Shown: positions 1 through 7,077 of the stretch, one piece after another | Position numbering within the stretch: position 1 is the stretch's first letter | Layout: each line of letters begins with the position of its first letter | Assembly (NCBI GenBank): GCA_031276835.1 | Contig: JAISMI010000085.1 | Span: forward strand, 1-7,862 | Length of the DNA stretch: 7,862 nt | Direction: 5' to 3' | DNA from: Holosporaceae bacterium | Lineage (GTDB): Bacteria > Pseudomonadota > Alphaproteobacteria > UBA3830 | Position numbers and translations under genes: made by a program | The notes under the pieces: model-generated | What the model was told of the DNA's origin: nothing | The model's input: the letters and a program-made list of their open reading frames with translations, nothing else | The model's database searches: none

Positions 1-52
1 CGGCGTCAATAGATTAGAGCGCGGGAAAATTGATATTTTTTCCATAAACAAA

Positions 53-80
53 TTGATTTTTTACATATTATGGGTATATT
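53..80 (+). promoter_or_regulatory. Candidate sigma-70 type promoter of the M23-serC-rnd-tsaB operon
   Basis: A TTGATT box at 53-58 and a TATATT box at 75-80 are separated by 16 bp. They match the housekeeping consensus at 4 of 6 and 5 of 6 positions. Transcription would start near 87, giving an untranslated leader of about 27 nt that carries the ribosome binding site of the first gene. The region is AT-rich and no other plus-strand promoter of similar quality is visible upstream of the operon. This is read from the sequence only; no start site is known. Confidence 0.5.
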
Positions 81-101
81 AGTACATTGTATGGTTGTCT
101 C

Positions 102-106
102 GGAGG
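102..106 (+). promoter_or_regulatory. Ribosome binding site that fixes the start of the M23 peptidase
   Basis: GGAGG lies 7 nt before the ATG at 114. This is a near-perfect Shine-Dalgarno at the usual distance. It favours the ATG at 114 over the in-frame TTG at 87 (upstream of this site, and at the predicted transcription start) and the GTG at 108 (too close). Confidence 0.75.
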
Positions 107-113
107 GGTGGTT

Positions 114-1223
114 ATGTTATCTAGGACGCGCGTTAGATATCTTTGTGGCGTTTCATTGATTGGTCTGGGGTACGCCCCCGTGTTCTGGGATTTTTTTCCG
201 TTCTCGGAAAACAATTCTCTATCCAAAACATTTGAAGTTTGTAACTTTGATTTTGCATCCGCAAAAAATGAAAGATTGCCGTTGCCGTGCGAATCTACGG
301 AAGACGGCGGCGTAGTCGGCGAGCTTTTGCAGAACAAACTTTTATGCAATTCGTTTTATGCGGCCAGTTTTCCATCGAACATCGCAACAACGGCGGCGAA
401 CCAAACGAGCGTCAGTCCGGTGAAAATTGTTTCCAAAGGAGAGCTTGCCGGCTCGAAATTTGTAAAAAGCGTAATTGCGTCGAATTTTTACAAAGACGCC
501 CGTCGGTTGGGAGTTCCGGCGTCCGTTGTAGACAGCGTAATTAAGAATCTCTCTTCCAAAATCGATTTTAAACGCGCTCTGAAAAAAGGAGACTCGTTTG
601 AAATAGTATACGGTCCGCGAAACGTAATGTTATATTCCAAAATCGTAACAAAGCGTCGCCAAGCGTCCATCTACAGATTTACCAACAGAGGAAATTCCGC
701 CTACTATTTTGAAAACGGCGAAAAGGCGGATACGTCCAACAGATCGCATTATTTTGGTCAGCCGTTGGGAGGCAAGTTACAGGTTTCGTCTGCCTTTGGA
801 GCTCGCGTACATCCCATGAGCGGGATTTTCAAAGTTCATACCGGCGTTGATCTGCGCACGCAATATGGCTCTCCCGTATACGCGATTTTTGACGGCGTTG
901 TGACGCGCGCGTCCAGCTATCACGGATATGGCCATTGCGTCGACATAAAACACGGTTCCGGCTACAGTAGCAGATACGGGCATCTTAGTCGCTATTCGGT
1001 TCGCTGCGGATCGAAGGTAAAAAAAGGACAGGTAATCGGTTATTCCGGATCAAGCGGAACTTCCACCGGTCCGCATTTGCATATGGAGCTTGCGAAAAAT
1101 AATCGTGTGATTAATCCATTAAGCGTAAAAATGACGCCTCGCGAAGCGGAAATGGTCCCGAATGCAGCGGGTTTTAACAGACTAAAAAAGCAAATTGCGA
1201 GAATTCTATCGGCCAGTCGCTAG
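114..1223 (+). CDS. M23 family zinc metallopeptidase, MepM/Csd3-like murein endopeptidase
   Basis: This is a 369-residue LytM-type peptidase predicted to cut peptide cross-links in peptidoglycan in the periplasm. An arginine-rich start and a hydrophobic stretch at about residues 9-24 look like an uncleaved signal anchor. Residues 25-110 are unrecognised and contain three cysteines. Residues 116-167 match the second domain of Csd3/MepM proteins (DFKRALKKGDSFEIVYG). The catalytic M23 domain spans about 228-340. Expected zinc ligands are H242 and D246 (HTGVD) and H323 of HLH; expected catalytic histidines are H290 (GHLS) and H321 (GPHLH). All are present, so the enzyme should be active. It lacks a recognisable LysM domain. 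It is the first gene of the operon, 20 nt before serC. The family call is firm; the exact bond cleaved, and whether it acts in growth, division or shape, cannot be told from sequence. Confidence 0.93.
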   Translation: MLSRTRVRYLCGVSLIGLGYAPVFWDFFPFSENNSLSKTFEVCNFDFASAKNERLPLPCESTEDGGVVGELLQNKLLCNSFYAASFPSNIATTAANQTSVSPVKIVSKGELAGSKFVKSVIASNFYKDARRLGVPASVVDSVIKNLSSKIDFKRALKKGDSFEIVYGPRNVMLYSKIVTKRRQASIYRFTNRGNSAYYFENGEKADTSNRSHYFGQPLGGKLQVSSAFGARVHPMSGIFKVHTGVDLRTQYGSPVYAIFDGVVTRASSYHGYGHCVDIKHGSGYSSRYGHLSRYSVRCGSKVKKGQVIGYSGSSGTSTGPHLHMELAKNNRVINPLSVKMTPREAEMVPNAAGFNRLKKQIARILSASR

Positions 1224-1243
1224 AGAAATCAGGGATTGCAAAA

Positions 1244-2380
1244 ATGGAGAAGCCTCTAAACGCCAGGTTTTCATCTGGGCCATGCGCTAAGCATCGCAAT
1301 TGGATCGCTCCCTCTGGAAAATTCGTCGGAAGATCTCACAGATCAAGCGAGGGAATAAAGTTCATCCAAGAAATTATCCGATTGCAAAAAAAAGTTTTGG
1401 CTATTCCCGAAGATTATTTTTTGGGAATAGTCAACGCCTCTACAACCGGAGGAATAGAAGCGCTTATGTGGTCGCTCCTGGGAGAAAAACCGGTTGATGC
1501 GCTTGCTCAATGCGTATTTAGTAATCATTGGGCAAACGACATAGTGAACGAATTAAAAATACCTCACGTCAATCTAATCAAAGCTGATTTTCCCGAAAGA
1601 GCGGACGTATCGCGAGTGAATTTCAACAAAGACGTCGTTTTTTGTTTATCGTCGACGACTTCCGGCGTATCGTTTGAAGATTTGAATTGGATTCCCTCCA
1701 ATCGACAAGGATTAATCATTTGCGATGCTGCGTCCGCTGTGTTTGCTATGGATTTCGATTGGACAAAATTGGACGCCGTCGCTTTTTCCTGGCAGAAGGG
1801 AATTGGCGGAGAAGCCGGATTGGGATCCATCGTACTGAGTCCCCGAGCCGTTTCTCGGCTGGAATCCTATAAACCCGATAGGCCGATACCAAAAATTTTC
1901 AGAATAGCCGAAAATAAAAAAATAAATTTCAGTCTTTTCAATGGATACATGATCAACACTCCTTCCATGATTTGTCTGGAGGACTTTTCTGATAATCTTA
2001 TCTGGGCCGACCGATTAGGAGGCATAAAATCCCTAGCCCAACGGGTGGAGCAAAACTATAATGTCGTCAAAGGCTGGATTTCTAGGCAGAATGTATTTCG
2101 TTTTTTAGTCGACGAAAAGTATCGCGCCCATCATATTGTCTGTTTGGACGTTGTTCAAGACGTTTATCAATCCATGTCCGACGAGAACAAATGGAAATTT
2201 CTGACCAAAATCGTAAAAATTTGCGAAAAAGAGAACGTAGGATTTGATTTTTTGGGACATATCCAAACAAAACCTCATTTGAGAATTTGGACCGGTCCAA
2301 CCATCGATCATAAAGACCTAGAAAAATTTCTTCCATGGCTAGAATTCGCCTACAACAAGACGGCGGCGGAATGCTTTTAG
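1244..2380 (+). CDS. serC: Phosphoserine aminotransferase, alphaproteobacterial type
   Basis: This 378-residue PLP-dependent fold-type I aminotransferase converts 3-phosphohydroxypyruvate plus glutamate to phosphoserine plus 2-oxoglutarate, the second step of serine synthesis. SerC enzymes can also act in the erythrose-4-phosphate route to pyridoxal phosphate. The N-terminal FSSGPCAKHRNW, the RSHRS segment (30-34), ICDAAS with the PLP-binding aspartate D161, and SWQKGIGGE with Schiff-base lysine K185 match the SerC subgroup typical of Alphaproteobacteria. LESYKPDRPIPKIFR (206-220), INTPSM (237-242) and the C-terminal LRIWTGPT (346-353) also fit. Length is normal and no key residue is missing. 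AGGGA lies 8 nt before the ATG. No serA or serB is in the window, which is unusual because serA often sits next to serC in this group. The 3' end overlaps rnd by 10 nt. Confidence 0.93.
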   Translation: MEKPLNARFSSGPCAKHRNWIAPSGKFVGRSHRSSEGIKFIQEIIRLQKKVLAIPEDYFLGIVNASTTGGIEALMWSLLGEKPVDALAQCVFSNHWANDIVNELKIPHVNLIKADFPERADVSRVNFNKDVVFCLSSTTSGVSFEDLNWIPSNRQGLIICDAASAVFAMDFDWTKLDAVAFSWQKGIGGEAGLGSIVLSPRAVSRLESYKPDRPIPKIFRIAENKKINFSLFNGYMINTPSMICLEDFSDNLIWADRLGGIKSLAQRVEQNYNVVKGWISRQNVFRFLVDEKYRAHHIVCLDVVQDVYQSMSDENKWKFLTKIVKICEKENVGFDFLGHIQTKPHLRIWTGPTIDHKDLEKFLPWLEFAYNKTAAECF

Positions 2381-3438
2381 TCGATACGAAAAACTCGCTC
2401 GATAATTGCTTGCAAAACTTACGGAACGAACGGATTATTGCCGTCGATACCGAATTCATTCGCGAAAAGTTAGATAAACCTCTGCTGTGTCTAATTCAAA
2501 TTGCCGCTTTGCAGGACGTTTTCTTAATCGATCCAACGGCGGTCGACATATCCCCTTTAAATAATATTTTCAACGATGAAAACGTTAAGAAGGTATTTCA
2601 CGCGGCTCGGCAGGATCTTGAAATATTGTCGCTTCATGGAATTAACACAAAAAATTTTTATGATACCCAGTTGTACGAATCCATTTTGAGCGAAAACGAC
2701 AATATCAGTTATCAATCTCTAATCCTGAGATATCTTGGGAAAAAATTAAAAAAAAATTATTCCATGAGCGATTGGACAAAACGCCCCTTGAGTAAAAAAC
2801 AGTTAATATATTCGTCGAACGACGTTTTTTATTTGAGAGAGGCATATCAAAAACAATTCCACAAACTAACAGAACTAAATCGAGAAAATTGGCTAAACGA
2901 CGAGCTGCTTCGGATGACTCAAAAAAAAGAAGAAGAAGATAATTTCGCGTCGACTTTAAATAAAAATAACCGAGAAATTTATAATCAACTTCAAAAATGG
3001 AGAACAGACAAAGCCGCGGAAAAAAATATTTCTCCAACGTCGATTGTAAAAGATGAAATTCTGAAGACCATATGTCAGAAAGGAACTGATTTCATCCTAA
3101 ACTTAAAAAATTCTCGAAATACAAAAGATGAAAATTATAGACAATTTTTATTTTTTGCGGAAAAAATTTCTGACGGGCTGGAGATTCAAGAAAAATCCGA
3201 AGGAAAAAATCCGATTCTGGATCTGCTAAAAACTCTTTTATATTTCAAATCGCAGCAGCATAGCGTCGCTCCGTCCATCGTCGCCACCGTAAAGGATCTG
3301 AACAAACTAATCGGAGGAGAAAATAATTTAAAATGTCTATCCGGCTGGAGAAACGAAATTTTTGGCCGAGACGCAATTTTATTATTAAATGGGAAAATTT
3401 CTCTACGAATCAATAAATCGCAGGTAATTGTGGAATGA
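2371..3438 (+). CDS. rnd: Ribonuclease D, 3'-5' exoribonuclease
   Basis: This 355-residue DEDDy-family exonuclease trims the 3' ends of tRNA precursors and other small RNAs in the cytoplasm. With the start at 2371, motif ExoI is VDTEF (D26, E28), ExoII is FHAARQDLEIL (D82) and ExoIII is YSSNDVFYLREAY (Y147, D151). All metal ligands and the catalytic tyrosine are therefore present. The typical DWTKRPLS block precedes ExoIII. A first HRDC domain lies at about 200-245, and a divergent second one at about 280-350. Length is close to the E. coli enzyme (about 375). An in-frame ATG at 2335 adds 12 residues, but it has no binding site and lies deeper in serC. The ATG at 2371 matches the family start and leaves a 10-nt overlap with serC. 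Its own Shine-Dalgarno is weak, which suggests coupling to serC translation. It carries A-runs of nine (2748-2756) and eight (2921-2928). Confidence 0.93.
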   Translation: MLLVDTKNSLDNCLQNLRNERIIAVDTEFIREKLDKPLLCLIQIAALQDVFLIDPTAVDISPLNNIFNDENVKKVFHAARQDLEILSLHGINTKNFYDTQLYESILSENDNISYQSLILRYLGKKLKKNYSMSDWTKRPLSKKQLIYSSNDVFYLREAYQKQFHKLTELNRENWLNDELLRMTQKKEEEDNFASTLNKNNREIYNQLQKWRTDKAAEKNISPTSIVKDEILKTICQKGTDFILNLKNSRNTKDENYRQFLFFAEKISDGLEIQEKSEGKNPILDLLKTLLYFKSQQHSVAPSIVATVKDLNKLIGGENNLKCLSGWRNEIFGRDAILLLNGKISLRINKSQVIVE

Positions 3439-4043
3439 AAAATATCCTGGCCGTTACGGCGTGTCTCAAACGATGTTCCATCGCGATTTCCTATGAGGAC
3501 GGTTTATACGAATGTAACGAAAATAGCGATGCCTCCTCAAATTTGGTTTGGTTAGCCGATAATTTAATAAAATCAAACAACGTCAATTTAAAAAAAATAG
3601 ACGGAATAATAACGGCGGCCGGTCCAGGTTCGTTTACAGGAATTCGCGTCGCCCAAAGTTTTGCGAAGGGATTGGCTTTATCCTTAAAATTACCGTCCGT
3701 AAGCGTGAATTATTTCGACGCGATTAGAGAGATTTATTCGGGTTCCGGCGATCCTATTGCCGTTATTAAAAGCGAAAAAGGTCAAGTCTACTATCAAATT
3801 AATGGAAAAATCGGAATTTCTAACTATGAATTGTTCGCCGATAATCTGGAAAACGAATTCATATTGGCGGGAGACGCCATTAACGAAATTATCCCGCATC
3901 TAAAAAATAAAACGTTCAAAGCATATCCTATTCTAGACTTCCGAAACGCAAAATATCTGTTGAATTTTTCGAATCGTATCGGGAAAGAATCTCAAATTCG
4001 TCCGCTTTATATGGAAACATATCTTCCTGGACATAGTCCATAA
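3435..4043 (+). CDS. tsaB: tRNA threonylcarbamoyladenosine biosynthesis protein TsaB
   Basis: This 202-residue protein is a member of the ASKHA-fold TsaB/YeaZ family. TsaB scaffolds TsaD and TsaE in the complex that transfers threonylcarbamoyl to A37 of ANN-decoding tRNAs. The diagnostic AAGPGSFTGIRVAQSFAKGL segment is at residues 61-80. The end (IRPLYMETYLP) resembles the usual P-x-Y-x-R type finish. The N-terminal strand is present (ILAVTACLKRCSIAI), but the common DTS triplet is replaced by TAC. TsaB is not thought to be the catalytic subunit, so this need not destroy function. At 202 residues it is somewhat shorter than the E. coli protein (231). The start codon overlaps the rnd stop as ATGA, typical of translational coupling. 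No rimI or tsaD follows; the next gene is convergent. Confidence 0.9.
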   Translation: MKNILAVTACLKRCSIAISYEDGLYECNENSDASSNLVWLADNLIKSNNVNLKKIDGIITAAGPGSFTGIRVAQSFAKGLALSLKLPSVSVNYFDAIREIYSGSGDPIAVIKSEKGQVYYQINGKIGISNYELFADNLENEFILAGDAINEIIPHLKNKTFKAYPILDFRNAKYLLNFSNRIGKESQIRPLYMETYLPGHSP

Positions 4044-4091
4044 TTGGATTTTTTTGAAGGCGACGTATGAATCTTTTGTCCTAAAAATTCC

Positions 4092-4445
4092 TTATTTACA
4101 ATGAAACAGATCGCTGATACTCATGGGAAACGCGCAGACGCAGTTGTCGTGCTTATTTTTAACTAATTCCATGACGTCTTTTATGGACTCGTCTATTGTT
4201 CTATTTCCGTACATCAAAACGTCCGTATAGGAATCGAACTTATTGGCCTGCTCCTTCATGCAGGATTTTTTCAACTGATAAGAAATAGCCCGCGTTTCCG
4301 CAATTAGCGTGGACACATCCTCCACTCTTTCGCCTATAAAATGTCGACGCAACTTTTCCGCATGTCTTTCCGCCATCAGACATGTGTTCTGTGATTTGCC
4401 ACAGCATCCGGTCAAAACCAATCCCAACAACAAAAACTTATACAT
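4092..4445 (-). CDS. Small cysteine-rich predicted lipoprotein, function unknown
   Basis: This is a 117-residue protein with a short lipoprotein signal: a lysine at position 3, a hydrophobic core (FLLLGLVL) and a lipobox LTGC ending at C14. It is therefore predicted to be cleaved and lipid-anchored at C14 by the Lgt/LspA pathway. The mature part is mostly charged and probably helical. It contains six further cysteines (C15, C22, C62, C102, C104, C116), including a CVC near the C-terminus. The ATG at 4445 is chosen over the GTG three bases upstream because GGAGA (complement of 4451-4455) lies 5 nt before it. Its 3' end is 48 nt from that of tsaB, in convergent orientation, and no strong terminator is seen between them. 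I do not recognise the family. Signal, start and binding site together make it a likely real gene. Confidence 0.7.
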   Translation of the reverse strand: MYKFLLLGLVLTGCCGKSQNTCLMAERHAEKLRRHFIGERVEDVSTLIAETRAISYQLKKSCMKEQANKFDSYTDVLMYGNRTIDESIKDVMELVKNKHDNCVCAFPMSISDLFHCK

Positions 4446-4450
4446 CACAA

Positions 4451-4455
4451 TCTCC
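4451..4455 (-). promoter_or_regulatory. Ribosome binding site of the lipoprotein gene
   Basis: On the minus strand this reads GGAGA. It lies 5 nt before the ATG at 4445 and only 2 nt before the GTG at 4448, so it supports the ATG as the true start. Confidence 0.6.
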
Positions 4456-4476
4456 GATCAACTAGCGAAACTTTTC

Positions 4477-4526
4477 TGCGGAATGTCGATGCGCCGTCCG
4501 TTTTGTCACAACATCGACGTTTTGCG
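4477..4526 (+). other. Long imperfect inverted repeat / RNA hairpin upstream of the lipoprotein gene
   Basis: Arm 4477-4491 and arm 4512-4526 form 15 consecutive pairs around a 20-nt loop, with 11 Watson-Crick pairs including a perfect GTCGATG/CATCGAC core. The other four are G-U pairs if the RNA is read from the plus strand; on the minus strand they become A-C mismatches. A bulged C then allows about three more T-A pairs (4473-4475 with 4527-4529). There is no U-tract after it, so it is not a normal intrinsic terminator. It may be an operator, a decayed repeat or part of an RNA. Function is unknown. Confidence 0.4.
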
Positions 4527-4619
4527 AAAGCTCTAGATTAATTGTAGACTGAAAATATTTACAAAACGCTAAATTAAGTAAAAATTCCGATAGTTATTGA
4601 CGAGTCCTCCTCCGAAATG

Positions 4620-4647
4620 AAAAATCCCCCGATAACGAGGGATTTTT
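4620..4647 (-). terminator. Intrinsic terminator of groES-groEL
   Basis: Nine-bp arms 4620-4628 (AAAAATCCC) and 4639-4647 (GGGATTTTT) flank a loop that can add two more C-G pairs around ATAA. Read on the minus strand, the hairpin ends in a run of T and begins 28 nt after the groEL stop codon. The flanking A and T runs make it potentially bidirectional, but the only gene reading into it closely is groEL. Confidence 0.85.
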
Positions 4648-4675
4648 TCAAAAAATCAACGATGGATTGTCAGAA

Positions 4676-6627
<1,952 letters not shown>

Positions 6628-6660
6628 TTTTAACTCCAAATTACCTAAAAACAATAATGC

Positions 6661-6675
6661 GCTCCGTTTTGGAGC
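6661..6675 (-). other. Small hairpin at the predicted 5' end of the groES mRNA
   Basis: GCTCC and GGAGC form a perfect 5-bp stem with a 5-nt loop. If the upstream boxes are the promoter, transcription starts within or just before it, so the mRNA would begin with this stem-loop. Such 5' hairpins can stabilise mRNA, but that role is inferred. It is not a CIRCE element. Confidence 0.35.
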
Positions 6676-6679
6676 AGAA

Positions 6680-6711
6680 ATAATACTAACATACATTTTT
6701 GCTAATTCAAG
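6680..6711 (-). promoter_or_regulatory. Candidate groES-groEL promoter with CTTGAA -35 box
   Basis: On the minus strand CTTGAA (6711-6706) is followed by AT-rich sequence with two overlapping -10 candidates: TAGTAT (6688-6683, 16 bp after TTGAAT) and TATTAT (6685-6680, 19 bp). CTTGAA is the -35 core of the heat-shock sigma factor RpoH in Proteobacteria, but no good RpoH-type -10 box is seen. A housekeeping promoter is therefore equally possible. The leader would be about 45 nt long. Confidence 0.45.
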
Positions 6712-6814
6712 ACATTTTTTGAAGACAATTGCAGATAGATCAGAAGCCGTTACCAAGGAAAAGTCTTTTACTTTCTTTTGTTTTTAGCGCCATTTGAGAA
6801 ATTATTAGTCCATC

Positions 6815-6842
6815 ATGACCGCAACTCAAGAATCAGGATAAT
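6815..6842 (+). promoter_or_regulatory. Weak promoter candidate in the groES-dprA intergenic region
   Basis: ATGACC (6815-6820, carrying the TGAC core) and GATAAT (6837-6842) are 16 bp apart. The boxes match consensus at 4 of 6 and 5 of 6 positions. A transcript would start near 6849. Such pairs arise by chance in AT-rich DNA, so this is a suggestion only. Confidence 0.25.
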
Positions 6843-6848
6843 AAGCCG

Positions 6849-6987
6849 AACTCCGTTATCGTAAATGTACGCTAAGCTTTCGAAGACGGAAAGAATTTAT
6901 CGACTAAGAACTAACGTTTAAATTCGACGATTCGAAACTGGCGGGATTTTACAGGGAAGAGCGGTTTAAAAACGACGCTTCTTTTTT
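6849..6987 (+). ncRNA. Possible small RNA or dprA leader with attenuator, unproven
   Basis: A plus-strand transcript from the promoter candidate at 6815-6842 to the terminator-like hairpin would be about 140 nt. Local pairings are visible: TCCGT (6852-6856) with ACGGA (6886-6890) enclosing a CGTA/TACG hairpin (6860-6871), and a direct repeat of ATTCGA at 6922 and 6930. The ends do not pair in a way that would support 6S RNA, and no SRP RNA or tmRNA signature is seen. It may instead be the start of a dprA leader. Low confidence. Confidence 0.2.
6955..6987 (+). terminator. Terminator-like hairpin upstream of dprA
   Basis: Segment 6956-6963 (GAAGAGCG) pairs with 6976-6981 (CGCTTC) as six pairs with a 2-nt bulge, around a 12-nt loop that can form an inner GTT/AAC pairing. 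Six T follow at 6982-6987. This is a moderate intrinsic terminator for plus-strand RNA, with nothing comparable on the minus strand. No plus-strand protein gene lies before it until tsaB, more than 2.9 kb upstream. It would therefore end a short intergenic transcript or attenuate dprA. Confidence 0.35.
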
Positions 6988-7077
6988 ATTTCTCCATGTT
7001 TGGATTTTATTAATTAACTCTATGTTTTAATGGTAAAAGAAGCAAATCGGCGGATCCGTCTGTTGAAAGGTTGAATT

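Larger units (their letters stand above)
4446..4675. other. Intergenic spacer between the lipoprotein gene and groEL
   Basis: This 230-bp non-coding stretch holds the inverted repeat at 4477-4526 and the groEL terminator at 4620-4647. The lipoprotein promoter must lie here on the minus strand. A TACAAT box is visible (complement of about 4541-4546), but I see no convincing -35 box at the right distance. No open reading frame with a start and binding site is present in it. Confidence 0.5.
6712..7077. other. Divergent intergenic region between groES and dprA, non-coding
   Basis: These 366 bp lie between the groESL promoter and dprA. All frames are closed by frequent stops and I see no protein gene. 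A start at 6865 would give an 18-codon reading frame ending at 6921, without a ribosome binding site, so it is not called. The region contains a promoter-like pair at 6815-6842 and a terminator-like hairpin at 6955-6987, both plus-strand. A weak dprA promoter candidate follows (TTGGAT 7000-7005, TATGTT 7021-7026, spacer 15). No tRNA cloverleaf was found. Confidence 0.6.

Noticed and set aside
1..45. Possible start of a minus-strand gene running off the left edge (ATG at 45, 15 open codons).
   Set aside because: There is no ribosome binding site before the ATG, no recognisable family motif and too little sequence to judge. It may be real but cannot be supported.
2..82. Open plus-strand frame at the left edge ending at a TAG at 80-82, possible tail of an upstream gene.
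   Set aside because: It covers the candidate promoter, is AT-rich and shows no family feature. An open stretch of 26 codons is expected by chance.
4069..4090. Weak hairpin (GAAT..TTTT / AAAA..ATTC with a bulged C) between tsaB and the lipoprotein gene.
   Set aside because: It is almost entirely A-T pairs and has no T run on either side, so it is not supported as a terminator.
4603..4611. Strong Shine-Dalgarno-like GGAGGAGGA on the minus strand just after the groEL terminator.
   Set aside because: No ATG, GTG or TTG lies within the usual distance and the frame closes quickly, so it does not start a gene.
6683..6705. TTAGCA resembling the left half of a CIRCE element upstream of groES.
   Set aside because: Only six of nine bases match, the right half is poor, the spacing is off by one and the two halves are not inverted repeats of each other.
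6628..6756. In-frame N-terminal extension of GroES by 43 codons.
   Set aside because: GroES families start at the ATG at 6627, which has a good binding site. The extension has no similarity to the family and covers the candidate promoter and leader.
6841..6960. Possible tRNA suggested by the ATTCGA/TTCGAA elements.
   Set aside because: No five-pair T stem flanks the loop-like sequence and no acceptor stem or anticodon arm can be fitted on either strand.
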